This document shows, piece by piece, positions 53,867 through 62,441 of a DNA stretch of 64,000 bases (its first letter is position 1; every line of letters starts with the position of its first letter). Made by a program: the position numbers and the translations under genes. A model generated the notes under the pieces. It had not been told where the DNA came from and did not search any database. It saw only the letters and a list, made by a program, of their open reading frames with translations. The stretch spans positions 1 to 64,000 of the forward strand of contig CAWACK010000017.1 in NCBI GenBank assembly GCA_963780545.1. Reading direction: 5' to 3'. This DNA comes from UBA8941 sp963780545 (lineage in GTDB: Archaea; Thermoproteota; Bathyarchaeia; TCS64).

Positions 53867-54212
53867 ATGGTCAGGCAAAGGTTCCGTGTCATCAAAGCGC
53901 ATAAGTCTTCATTTTCTTACGTGATGTTGGCCTCTCCAGGTGATAGAGGTCAGCATTGGTCGGGAGGATCCGGAGATGAGGGGATGGTTCTGGTGTACAA
54001 ATGAGAAGGGGATGGAGATGTGGGTTCCTTCCACTTACTTGAACATCGAGGGGTCGATTGGTGTCTTCAGTCAACCATACAACTCGAAGGAGATAGATGC
54101 GAAGCCGGGTGACATTGTGCAATTCCTCGGCGAAACTCTCGGGTGGGTTGAGTGTCTCGATAAAGGTTGGGGATACGGCTGGATAGAGCGAGATAAACTA
54201 GTCCAAGTCTGA
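53867..54212 (+). CDS. SH3-like domain protein, frame interrupted near 53948
   Basis: The first frame gives VRQRFRVIKAHKSSFSYVMLASPGDR and the second EVSIGREDPEMRGWFWCTNEKG. This is one SH3-like domain with the usual pattern of a basic start, KSS, GD, and GWFWCTNEKGMEMWVPSTYLN. A second, similar fold (YNSKEIDAKPGDIVQFLGETLGWVECLDKGWGYGWIERDK) follows. Removing one G near 53948 joins the frames into about 114 residues with two tandem SH3-like units. Function is unknown; it may bind peptides. Confidence 0.7.
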
Positions 54213-54250
54213 ATCCCAGTTAACGGAGTTCAGAGAATCATGATTAATAG

Positions 54251-54803
54251 TTAACTGTAATCCTTTGGAGTGTTTTTTAGTCTTTCATTTATTAAATCTA
54301 TAATTTCAGCGTCTAGAAATGCTGGACAATTTTTACATGTAAGACCTATGGCCTTTATTCTCCAATACTTTGATCCATCTACATCAATAAACAGTTTAGA
54401 ATAGTCATCTCCAGCGAATTCATTAGATTGTTGAAAAAAAGGTGGTAATTCTTTTAATTTCCAATACTTGCAGTATCTATTTTCTCCGATAAATAGGCAT
54501 CTACTAACCTTTGATACCAAAAAATACCTTTGAAGATCTTTAGTAAAATTATCAAGATTAATTAAATACTTCTTGGCTTTGATATTGTTGGTTGTTTGTG
54601 AAGTACTATCGAGTTCAACTTTTCCTTTCTTCTCTTTAAGTGATTGGATGAGATTCCATGTTTCATCGTTGTATTTTCCTAGGCTTTTTTCATCTTTATT
54701 TTTTTCTGGTCGTGATATAACGATATTTTTTTAAGGTTTTAATGCGGAAGTACCAGCCTTGCTTTACTAGAAGCGTAATTTCCTCTTTTGTTGGTTTTAC
54801 CAA
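54251..54803 (-). CDS. Accessory-region protein with integrase-like N-terminal segment, frame interrupted near 54690
   Basis: From a TTG at 54803 the frame reads VKPTKEEITLLVKQGWYFRIKTLKKYRYITTRKK and, after a T7 run at 54688-54694, continues in the next frame with KDEKSLGKYNDETWNLIQSLK. It runs to 54251, ending CKNCPAFLDAEIIDLINERLKN. The first part resembles the small domain found in many archaeal integrases and element proteins (GWYFRI...YIY..K...SLG.Y). The second part has four cysteines (CLFIGENRYCKYW, CKNC), a possible zinc site. One base is missing in the T7 run. Very AT-rich, unlike neighbours; likely acquired. Confidence 0.45.
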
Positions 54804-54808
54804 TATAT

Positions 54809-54897
54809 TTTTCCCGTCGGGATAATTGTTTTTTCAAGTATATATTGTTTCCCGTTAAGTTTCCCGTTATTTAATTTTAGTTTCCCAGTTTCCCGTC
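54809..54897 (+). repeat. Iteron-like GTTTCCCGT repeats, left cluster
   Basis: GTTTCCCGTT or a close variant occurs at 54847-54856, 54859-54868, 54880-54887 (CCCA) and 54888-54897, with a TTTCCCGT at 54810-54817. The same motif recurs at 56435, 56481 and 56532, so two clusters bracket the island. Direct repeats of this length next to an AT-rich tract look like iterons of a replication origin or the recognition sites of a mobile element. Confidence 0.55.
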
Positions 54898-54952
54898 TAA
54901 AACATTTTAATAAAAACCAAATTAGTTTCACGTGTTTTCCTTTGAGTGAACA

Positions 54953-55338
54953 ATGATCGTGCGCGCGTCCAAGGAAGCTTGAGCGAAGTGGTTGCAGACA
55001 TACTCTCGACTCATAGCCCTCAGCAATCCGGATGACCTTGATAGGGAGGCCTTTGCAGAGTCGGTGGAATATCGACCCCTCCCTTGGGGGATGATCGAGT
55101 CAGAGAAGAACAACCCTCCATCATTAAAGAGCTAAAGAGTCTGGGGTATGCGGATAACCAGTTCCCTAAATGGGTCTCAAGTGGAGCCTTGAAGCCTAAC
55201 GTCGAGCGTCAGGGTACCACTCAGGGTCTGGGTCAAGGTGGTGTCACCACTTCTAAACGCTCCACAACCCTCCAATACCCCTATGGTATCTGGTCCTTTA
55301 GCGACCCAGAGACCAATCCCCACCCAGACCGACTCTGA
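54953..55338 (+). pseudogene. Decayed gene with in-frame TGA and frame break
   Basis: From ATG 54953 the frame reads IVRASKEA, a TGA at 54980-54982, then AKWLQTYSRLIALSNPDDLDREAF and AESVEYRPLPWGMIESEKN, which looks protein-like, to a stop near 55133. The next frame continues SIIKELKSLGYADNQFPKWVSSG to 55338. One base is missing near 55113. A TATA-like TTTTAATAAA lies about 40 bases upstream. I recognise no family; an element-encoded protein is likely. In-frame TGA suggests decay, though it could be a sequence error. Confidence 0.35.
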
Positions 55339-55370
55339 CCCCAACTCGCGCGCGCACCAGACCCATCCAC

Positions 55371-55762
55371 GAGGCGAACTCCTTGTCGCCGCGGAACCTG
55401 CCGACGTCGCCGACCTCCGATACGACGAGCATCGCTGTGAAGTACCCGACGCCCGTCATCGTCATCAACAGCCGCACACGCCGGTCCTCCTCCGCGAGGA
55501 CCGCGATCTTCTCCTCGATGAGTGTGACCTGAGCATCCTCCGCTCCGGTGGAGGGTGCTCCTCCTCTTTCGCTATGCGGTTGAGGACGTGCTCCTCCGCC
55601 GTCTGCTGGGAAGTCCGCGAAGGTGCGGGGGCCTCCTCTCTGTGCAGGGTACTTCAGGTCCTCACGTGCACCTGCTGGTGAGTCCTGCTCCTCCTCCGGG
55701 AGTCCTGCTAGCTGCGGTACTGCGCGTGCAGGCGCAGCCTCCTGCACCGCTCTGCACCGCAC
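55371..55762 (-). mobile_element. IS110-family transposase remnant (GC-rich)
   Basis: On the minus strand the frame carries LIEEKIAVLAEEDRRVRLLMTMTGVGYFTAMLVVSEVGD and VGRFRGDKEFASWMGL. This is the Transposase_20 C-terminal signature of IS110-type elements (GVG-x2-TA, GD-x3-RF, AS-x3-GL). The upstream part (LPEEEQDSPAGAREDLK...) looks out of frame with the normal sequence, and the N-terminal DEDD domain is missing. GC content is far higher than around it. It has no complete ends, so it is inactive. Confidence 0.6.
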
Positions 55763-56640
55763 CGCTCTGCACTCACCAGCACTACCAGCACTAGCACCCG
55801 CAACAGCACTCCTGGGAGCACTATTTGGCGCACTCAGCGTGTCCGGTTGGAAATTTCCCCAATTTTCCCCAACATTATTTTCCCCTAGTGAAGCAACCGG
55901 GAAACCCCTTGGGGGCGGCGTTTCACCACGCCACAGTGCGCTCTAGCCTGTTTAGAAATTATATCAGATCATAAACATAACATCCATTGAGAACAGGTTG
56001 AATGTTGCGCGCTTGATGGATCAAACTCTAGGTCCTGTTGGGTACAGGTATCAATATGGAGTTTGGGGGGAGGAGTGCTCACACCTACTCAACCTAGCTG
56101 GTTGACCTAGTTGAAGACCAAGCAACCAAGCAGGCAGGCAAACAGCTCAGCTGGGGGGACTTACAGAATGCTTAGGATTTAATGCAGTTAACAAGCTTCT
56201 TGGGGAGGACAGGTTAAGAATCGATTGTCTAGGCTAGAGAGTTTCTATTCAGCCTAGCGAGTATGGGAGCGTGCGATGGTTGCTATTGGAAGAGGTATCA
56301 GCTGATGACTGGTGAGATGACTACATTGAGCCTAAGTTACCGAGGTATGTCCTCGATGAGTCCCTCGGCAATGCAGAGATTCTTCCGATATTATACATGA
56401 TCGTGTATGCGATTATGAACGGCTTGCTACTACTTTTTCCCGTCTTGAATATTATTGGGTGTTTTTACTTTGTATCCGGAGTTTCCCGTTGCAAGATAGG
56501 CTTCACTTTATTTGTATAGTGATTTTCATTAGTTTCCCGTTTTTCAGTTTTTTCGTCAATTGAGTCATTTGCAGATTCAAACCATAAAAATATCGGGTAA
56601 AAGCTAAATGGGATGTTTACTAAAAATGATTGATTAGAAT
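55763..56640. other. Low-coding accessory spacer
   Basis: This stretch holds no gene I can support. It carries TTGCGCGCTT at 56003-56012, the reverse-complement iteron-like CCGGGAAAC at 55898-55906, TTTTCCCC runs near 55855-55885, and the right iteron-like cluster at 56435, 56481 and 56532. A loosely open frame from about 56015 to 56510 is broken by several stops. Confidence 0.5.
56435..56541 (+). repeat. Iteron-like GTTTCCCGT repeats, right cluster
   Basis: TTTTCCCGTC (56435-56444), GTTTCCCGTT (56481-56490) and GTTTCCCGTT (56532-56541) match the left cluster at 54847-54897. They lie in the same orientation. Confidence 0.5.
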
Positions 56641-57378
56641 TTGCGTAGACGCAATAAGATAATAATCATCGTCTTTGCTGCTCTCGTCATTATCGGAATC
56701 GGTTTCACCGTTTGGGCTGAAACTCCACTAGGCCCTATGAAGGAAGCGCTTGATGCCTTGAACTCCGACAAATCCGTAGCTGTGACTGATGGAAGCTGGC
56801 TAACTTTCCAGCCCCTCAACGGGACAAAGAGTGTCGGTTTCATCATCTATCCCGGGGGAAGAGTCGACTACAGATCATATGCACCTGAAGCACACGCCAT
56901 AGCCTCAAAGGGGTACCTTGTAGTAATCGTTAGAATGCCACTCAACCTAGCAGTGTTCGGAATTAATGCTGCACAGAATGTTATCGATAGCCACCCTGAG
57001 ATCAGTTCGTGGGCCGTCGGGGGGCACTCGCTGGGAGGCACCATGGCTGCGCAGTACATTTCCAATGCACCTCCAATTGTTAGGGGTCTTATGTTATGGA
57101 CCTCATACCCTGCTTCTGGAAACGACCTTTCCGGCAAGAAAATCTCGGTAGTAACAATTCATGGTTCAAGAGATGGCCTGGTCAGCACCTCGCAGATAGA
57201 CGACTCGATGAAGATGCTTCCACCAGATACGATTAGGGTCGAGATTCCGGGTGGTAACCACGCTCAGTTTGGGTGGTATGGGCCACAGCCCGGAGACAAC
57301 GATGCAACGATCACTAGAGATGAGCAGCAGCTACAGGTGGTACAGGCCACCATTCAGCTACTCGAAAAAATTGGTTAG
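56641..57378 (+). CDS. Membrane-anchored alpha/beta-hydrolase of the dienelactone/lipase-like group
   Basis: This protein of 245 residues begins with a basic stretch and a hydrophobic anchor (KIIIIVFAALVIIGIGFTVWA). It then has GFIIYPGGRVDYRSYAPEAHAIASKGYLVV, nucleophile Ser in GGHSLGGTMAAQY, Asp in IHGSRDGLV and His in GGNHAQFGWYGPQPGD, a complete triad. It is probably an extracellular esterase. Start is TTG at 56641. It is placed after the accessory island, with normal codon use. Confidence 0.85.
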   Translation: MRRRNKIIIIVFAALVIIGIGFTVWAETPLGPMKEALDALNSDKSVAVTDGSWLTFQPLNGTKSVGFIIYPGGRVDYRSYAPEAHAIASKGYLVVIVRMPLNLAVFGINAAQNVIDSHPEISSWAVGGHSLGGTMAAQYISNAPPIVRGLMLWTSYPASGNDLSGKKISVVTIHGSRDGLVSTSQIDDSMKMLPPDTIRVEIPGGNHAQFGWYGPQPGDNDATITRDEQQLQVVQATIQLLEKIG

Positions 57379-57529
57379 GTTCTCAAACATTCTTGTTTTG
57401 TGATCGTGCAGGTGCATCGCTGAAGGGAACAATTTTTCAACTCATACACGAGCCAATGAAAGCAGCTTTATCTATCAAAAAAGAAAAAGCAATAAAACTA
57501 AGCACACAATAACAAAAACGGTATTCTCC

Positions 57530-58291
57530 ATGAAGTCAAACTGGAATCTAGTCAGGTTCGGAAACATACTCGCCTACATAGTCGTAGTAATTGTGAACTC
57601 AATTGCAGGAGCCGTAGGCATCAATGGACACCTAACAGGTGAAATATCTGACAAGTATGCAACCCTCATCGCCCCAGCTGGATACGTCTTCGGCATCTGG
57701 GGAGTAATCTATCTACTCCTACTAGGCTACGTCGCCTACCAATTCTCCGCGAAGAGAAAAGAGTCTCCCTTCCAAGATAAGATAGGGTACCTCTTCATAC
57801 TCAGTTGCATCATCAACATCTGCTGGTTGCTGCTTTGGCACTATGAGATGATAACAGCATCAGTGATTCTAATGCTTGGTCTACTCGCCACTCTAATCAC
57901 CATCTACACTCGCCTCGGTGTGGGAGTGGAGAAAGTCCAGAGAAACGAGATGTTACTCGTACAACTCCCATTCAGCGTCTACCTAGGTTGGATAACAGTT
58001 GCCACAATAGCTAACGTTGCAGCTGCACTTGTGTCACTCGGACACACAAACATAATCCTTGGGGCAGTCAACTGGACCATCCTCGTAATAGTCGTCGCGG
58101 TACTCATCACTGGTATGGTGCTCTGGACACGACGAGACGTGGCCTACGCCGCGGTCCTAGTTTGGGCGCTAGTTGGAATATACGTAAAGCAATCTAGTGC
58201 ACATGTCCCAGTAGCATACACTGCGCTTATCGGAGCAGCCATCATAGCAGTTGACGCGGCTCTAGTCTTAATACGAGGCAGGAAGAAATAG
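57530..58291 (+). CDS. TspO/tryptophan-rich-sensory-protein-like membrane protein
   Basis: This protein of 253 residues has seven or eight hydrophobic segments and the segment TLIAPAGYVFGIWGVIYLLLLGYVAYQ, close to TspO/MBR proteins (AP-G-FGIWGVIY). The middle has CIINICWLLLWHYEM. It is longer than classical TspO and resembles the extended members. TspO proteins bind porphyrin or haem and help handle tetrapyrroles. The next gene starts 4 bases downstream and is a SOUL haem-binding protein. Confidence 0.75.
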   Translation: MKSNWNLVRFGNILAYIVVVIVNSIAGAVGINGHLTGEISDKYATLIAPAGYVFGIWGVIYLLLLGYVAYQFSAKRKESPFQDKIGYLFILSCIINICWLLLWHYEMITASVILMLGLLATLITIYTRLGVGVEKVQRNEMLLVQLPFSVYLGWITVATIANVAAALVSLGHTNIILGAVNWTILVIVVAVLITGMVLWTRRDVAYAAVLVWALVGIYVKQSSAHVPVAYTALIGAAIIAVDAALVLIRGRKK

Positions 58292-58295
58292 AGTG

Positions 58296-58827
58296 ATGCA
58301 GGAGGTCCCACCGTTGGTAGAGACCCCAAAATATGAGGTTAGTAGAAGACTAGATGGCGTAGAGATTCGAAAATACCCGCAGATGTTCCTAGCTACAGCA
58401 AAGGGAGACGCTGATCTATTCGGGATTCTGTTCCGCTATATCACAGGAGCCAACAAAGGAAGTAACAAGATCTCGATGACTGCACCAGTCATAACCCCCG
58501 AGAAGATTAGCGATGACTTCACCCGTTTTTACGGACGCGGAATCAATGTCCTTCATCGTCCCCTCAAATTACACAAGAGAAACCATCCCTGAGCCAACGG
58601 ATCCACATATAACTATCCAGGAGCAACCCGCTAAGTCACTGGCGGTCCTCAGGTTCAGCGGCTGGGCAAGAGACAATACGGTTGAGAAGAAGAAGAAAAT
58701 ACTTCTCGACACGCTACAGAGAAACAACATAGAGCCAAAGGGAGAAGTGGTGTTAATGAGATACAATCCACCATTCACACCGTGGTTCATGAGAAGAAAC
58801 GAAGTCGCTGTAGAGGTCAATATCTAA
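58296..58827 (+). CDS. SOUL-family haem-binding protein, frame interrupted near 58512
   Basis: The first frame (ATG 58296) gives VETPKYEVSRRLDGVEIRKYPQMFLA, the SOUL opening, through NKISMTAPVITPEKIS. The next frame gives MTSPVFTDAESMSFIVPSNY and RFSGWARDNTVEKKKKIL to 58827. Deleting G at 58512 restores EKISMTSPVFTD. The SOUL family binds haem in eukaryotes and occurs sporadically in archaea. It lies 4 bases after the TspO-like stop, so the two are translated together. Confidence 0.85.
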
Positions 58828-58905
58828 ATAAACCGACTTGTTTCAATTTAACACATCAATCATTCTTTATTAACCGCGATTCATCATAAAAATCAGGTGT
58901 TCTAA

Positions 58906-59370
58906 ATGCCGACAATAGTAGATGTAGCTGTTCAAGCAGGCACATTCAAGACGTTAGTGGCAGCAGTACAGGCTGCTGGACTAGTTGATACACTAAACGG
59001 GCCAGGTCCCTTCACAGTATTCGCACCAACCGACGAAGCGTTCAGCAAACTGCCCGCGGGAACCGTCGAAGCACTTCTACAGGATACTCCAAAACTGAAG
59101 AATATCCTGCTTTACCATGTAGTACCGGGAAAGGTCATGGCCGATGATGCAACTAATCTAACCTCAGTTAAGACTGTTCAGGGCCAGGAGATCAAGATCG
59201 ATGCGAGTGAGAAGGAAGAGTTGGGGAGAAACGATCCTGCATTCGCCAGGGACCCTGTCCACTGGCACAGGTACCTACTATTAAACGATAAATCATATGT
59301 TGTAAAAGCGAACGTGAGTGCCGACAACGGAGTCATCCACGTTATTAACGCTGTGCTACTTCCCAAGTGA
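58906..59370 (+). CDS. Fasciclin (FAS1) domain protein
   Basis: This 154-residue protein has one FAS1 domain: GTFKTLVAAVQAAGLVDTLNGPGPFTVFAPTDEAFSKL (H1) and ILLYHVVPGKV, with VVKANVSADNGVIHVINAVLLPK (H2 region) at the end. No signal peptide is seen, so it may be cytoplasmic or exported by an unknown route. An insert (KEELGRNDPAFARDPVHWHRY) is unusual and rich in charged residues. It follows the SOUL gene by 78 bases. Confidence 0.88.
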   Translation: MPTIVDVAVQAGTFKTLVAAVQAAGLVDTLNGPGPFTVFAPTDEAFSKLPAGTVEALLQDTPKLKNILLYHVVPGKVMADDATNLTSVKTVQGQEIKIDASEKEELGRNDPAFARDPVHWHRYLLLNDKSYVVKANVSADNGVIHVINAVLLPK

Positions 59371-59504
59371 AAAAAAGATACAGCCATCGCATTTTTTCCA
59401 GCCTTATAATCAATTTTACAAGAATTGTTAGTTCGCGCGGTTTTTTATTCTGTTAAACTACAAAACCATCAATGGTGTCACCGTTGGATGACATCGTGGT
59501 TGTA

Positions 59505-59514
59505 GCGCGCGCGC
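59505..59514 (+). other. Alternating GC tract GCGCGCGCGC followed by a T-run
   Basis: This is the longest pure CG alternation in the window, followed by ATTTTT. A second tract, CGCGCG, precedes a T-run at 59434-59445. Both lie in the spacer between the fasciclin and flavodoxin genes. The tracts could be part of terminators or a nucleoid-protein site. Confidence 0.45.
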
Positions 59515-59645
59515 ATTTTTCACTAACAGTTCTTTACGTTTAGGCTCTACGAGATCGAGGGTTTCTGTTCTGATTTTCGCATTTGGATGAGCACGCACAT
59601 GACATAAGACTTATCTAACTAATAGATCTCGAATTGAGGATTCAG

Positions 59646-60091
59646 ATGGTTAAAGCACTTGTACTCTATCACTCGCAACAGTATGGGAACACGGGCAAGA
59701 TGGCGGAAGCCGTCGCGATGGGTTTGAAGGAGGAGAACTGCGAAGTCACCCTCCATAACGCGAATGAGGGAAGATTCGACATAACGAAGTATCCACAGTA
59801 TGACTGTGTCGCCTTAGGGACACCTGATTACTTCAGCTACATGGCTGGGACAATCAAGACATTTTTAGACGATTGGTACATAAAGAGAAATGAACCGGGC
59901 TACCAGGCTAGACCATACGTCGTCTTCTTCACCCACGGCGGAGGGGGAAGAGGAAAGGAGACATTAACTTGTTCAACAGACTCGGTAAACAGGTGGGAAA
60001 AACGGTTGAGTGCCAAGGCACCCCCGACGCGCAGACTCTAAATGCTTGTAAGACGTTGGGTGCAGAACTGGGAAGAGCAGTCGAGAAGTAA
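59646..60091 (+). CDS. Flavodoxin-like protein, frame interrupted near 59963
   Basis: The protein begins KALVLYHSQQYGNTGKMAEAVAMGL, an FMN loop, then LGTPDYFSYMAGTIKTFLDDWYIK and FFTHGGGGRGKET. The frame then fails and the remainder (LFNRLGKQVGKTVECQGTPDAQTLNACKTLG) continues in another frame to TAA at 60089-60091. One base is missing near 59961-59966. It is about 148 residues of the NAD(P)H-flavodoxin type. Confidence 0.8.
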
Positions 60092-60225
60092 ATTATCCCC
60101 CAAAAACGCATCGATGTTTCTAAGCTATTGATGGTTGATTCCTCATTATCCTATATGCACGCGCGTCGTCTACTTTAGGACGCACATTCGTAACCCTTAA
60201 CAGAAATGAAAAAGTCTAATGTTAC

Positions 60226-61248
60226 ATGTCTTCTACACTTCGCATAAGCGACTCCGTATTCTCAAGAGTAAACAACCACGAAGACTACACACGCTTCCTC
60301 AAGAAGAATATACCCGACTCGGATCCACTCATAGTTAAGGCAGATTGGGTAGGAATAGAGGAGAATTCCCCAGGAACCTCGAAGCCCTGCGATGCATCGC
60401 CGAGGCAGCAAAGGGAAAGATCATCGTGACTGAGGGCCACCAACTCTGGAGGTCAAGAATACTTGAGCCTAATGGCCTAAAATTTACTGTAGATGATAAA
60501 GAGGTCGACTGGAACTGGCTGCTTGAGGGCAAGGGTTGGACGTGGCTGATTCGCCAACGCGCCGATTGGGGCTTCTTCATAGATGGGCCTCACTGGAGCC
60601 ACTTGATGAAGGAGGAGCGTGCCTTACTTGAGAAACACGGATTCACCGACTTCTTCAATGATAATGGCATCGAATACGTCAACGTGACTGATGAGATCTG
60701 CGTCGGGGAGGATAGCTAGTCCAAAGATCGTTAAGGAAGTCGTTGAGTCTAAATATGCACCCGCGTTCACCGAGAAACTGTATGGATTCGTTCCGGAGAA
60801 GTTGTTCAGGCATCGCGGTTCCTCGTTAGTGAGTTTAAGCAAGCGTAAAGACTATCAGAGCTTCACCATGAAGAACATGTTTGGCCTCGTACCTGATCCA
60901 GTGAGGGCATGGTGGCACGGCTTTAAGGAAGCGAACGCATATGCACCTAAAACCTTCAGGCTAGCTCAGAGCATCCTCGACATAAACAAGGTCTATGGGG
61001 CGCTGTTCGACCTCGTGGGAGTCTTCGAGGCTCCCCGCGGCGATTGGTCAACGTTTACGAGGGATGTAGGTGTAAGCAGAAGCTTGGCTCAGCTGGATGC
61101 TATCCTGAATCATTTGTCTGGCTGCGACCCAGAGTCGGCAGCCTACATCTCGTTGGGGAACGGTGTATTCGGGGCTTTTGACTCTGAACTGCTTAAGGAG
61201 GCTGAGGCTCACATAGGGGGCTGGTTCCCGGCTCCAAAAAAGGCATAA
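60226..61248 (+). CDS. DUF362 protein, first copy, with two frame breaks
   Basis: Three frame segments line up with the intact paralogue at 61321-62232. The opening SDPLIVKADWVGIE is followed, after a missing base near 60360, by FPRNLEALRCIAEAAKGKIIVTEGHQ and VNVTDEICVG. After an extra G in GGGG (60705-60708) comes RIASPKIVKEVVESKYAPAFTEKLYGFVPEKLF and MKNMFGLVPDP. The joined product is about 340 residues. DUF362 proteins are found in methanogens and other anaerobes, often with ferredoxin-type genes; their function is not established. Confidence 0.72.
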
Positions 61249-61320
61249 AAGGTTTGCGCGTGCGTAGGAAATGTTTAGCAATCTCTATAGCGCGCGAAGC
61301 TAGTTTCTGAGGGGTAGTAT

Positions 61321-62232
61321 ATGAGATTCGGTAAAGTAGTCCTGCAGCAGTCCAACGATCCCGAGATATTCAAGAAGGTGATTTCTGAGCTGAACCTCAA
61401 ACCACCAGTGATCATTAAGCCGAACTGGGGGACAATCAACAACTACACCGAAGCCCAGGTCATCGACGGGGTGCTATCGGCGATTAACGGTGAGTCGATC
61501 ATCGTTGAGAGCTATGGCTGGGCCAGAACCGAGGACGCATTGAATGGCAAGGGCATGGGCTCAATAAAGACAACAGATCTCCGGAAGAGCGATGAGTGGT
61601 TCCTAAAGACCTCAGGCATAGGCGACGTCTTGAAGAAGCATGGTGTTGAGTACCTGAACGTCACTGAGGAGGTTAGGGCGAAGCGGGTCGTCGATCCAAG
61701 TGTCATCAAAAAAATTGCTGAGAAGTACCCCGCGGTCTTGTTTGAGGAGATGTACGCTAATGTGCCTACACGTCTATTCGACTTGAGGGAAGGCACATTC
61801 CTCAGTCTAGCAAAGTACAGGCTGAACCACTTCCCCATCGTCGTCAGCCTCACCCTGAAGAACCTATTCGGCATGATACCCGGACCTAGTCGCTGGAGGT
61901 TCCACGGGAAAAACGATGAAAAGCTGGCTCAGAACATCGTCGACATTAACAAGGTGTACCACTCGCTGTTCAACGTGAAGGGAATGGTTGACGCGGTGCT
62001 GACTGCTTCGAATGCCCCAACTGAAGCGGAGGCGATCAGACCAAAGACCGCGAAGAACAAGGGGTTGCTGCTGGGTTGCGAGGACTGCGTGAAGCTGGAC
62101 GCGTTTGTGGCTTGTCTCGAGGGAAAGGACCCGGAGAAGATTGAGTATCTAAAGCTGGCGGCTTCCTACTTTGGAGGCTGGGATGAGAACGATCTAGTAG
62201 CTGCACGAAAGAGTGGTGTTCGGGTCTTCTAG
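61321..62232 (+). CDS. DUF362 protein, second copy, intact
   Basis: This protein of 303 residues has VIIKPNWGTINNYTEAQVIDGVLSAINGESIIVESYG, the DUF362 signature, then LKKHGVEYLNVTEEVRAKRVVDP, VSLTLKNLFGMIPGPSRWRFHG and a C-terminal LLLGCEDCVKLDAF. A tandem copy lies directly upstream. The pair probably arose by duplication. No iron-sulfur motif is present here. It is followed by a small putative ORF and an amidohydrolase. Confidence 0.85.
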   Translation: MRFGKVVLQQSNDPEIFKKVISELNLKPPVIIKPNWGTINNYTEAQVIDGVLSAINGESIIVESYGWARTEDALNGKGMGSIKTTDLRKSDEWFLKTSGIGDVLKKHGVEYLNVTEEVRAKRVVDPSVIKKIAEKYPAVLFEEMYANVPTRLFDLREGTFLSLAKYRLNHFPIVVSLTLKNLFGMIPGPSRWRFHGKNDEKLAQNIVDINKVYHSLFNVKGMVDAVLTASNAPTEAEAIRPKTAKNKGLLLGCEDCVKLDAFVACLEGKDPEKIEYLKLAASYFGGWDENDLVAARKSGVRVF

Positions 62233-62312
62233 CTGCAAGCGCAGGTGAGAGAGACAAAATAAAGATGAGTGATTAATCCTTTTTATTAGAAACAACACGC
62301 GCACGCAAGACG

Positions 62313-62441
62313 ATGAGACTTGGGGAGGTGGCGGTCTCAGTCGTGGGCGGAGTAATCATTCACGCCACTGTATTCATTTACATAATCATGCGCACACGGA
62401 AAAGTTATCACCATTCTTCATCTGCTCTAATGCATGGTTAA
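62313..62441 (+). CDS. Candidate small membrane protein, 42 residues
   Basis: ATG 62313 opens a frame that reads RLGEVAVSVVGGVIIHATVF and IYIIMRTRK, with one hydrophobic helix, and ends at TAA 62439-62441. The last few bases overlap the ATG of the amidohydrolase (62434). No ribosome binding site is evident. It is weakly supported and may be spurious. Confidence 0.25.
   Translation: MRLGEVAVSVVGGVIIHATVFIYIIMRTRKSYHHSSSALMHG

Noticed and set aside
54809..54897. CRISPR-like array
   Set aside because: The repeats are only about 10 bases, unevenly spaced by 2-20 bases, and lack spacers of regular length; they look like iterons.
54980..54982. Selenocysteine TGA
   Set aside because: No SECIS-like structure or selenoprotein family is evident; decay or error is simpler.
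56015..56510. Long open-looking frame in the low-coding region
   Set aside because: It has several stops in about 110 codons, close to what random sequence gives.
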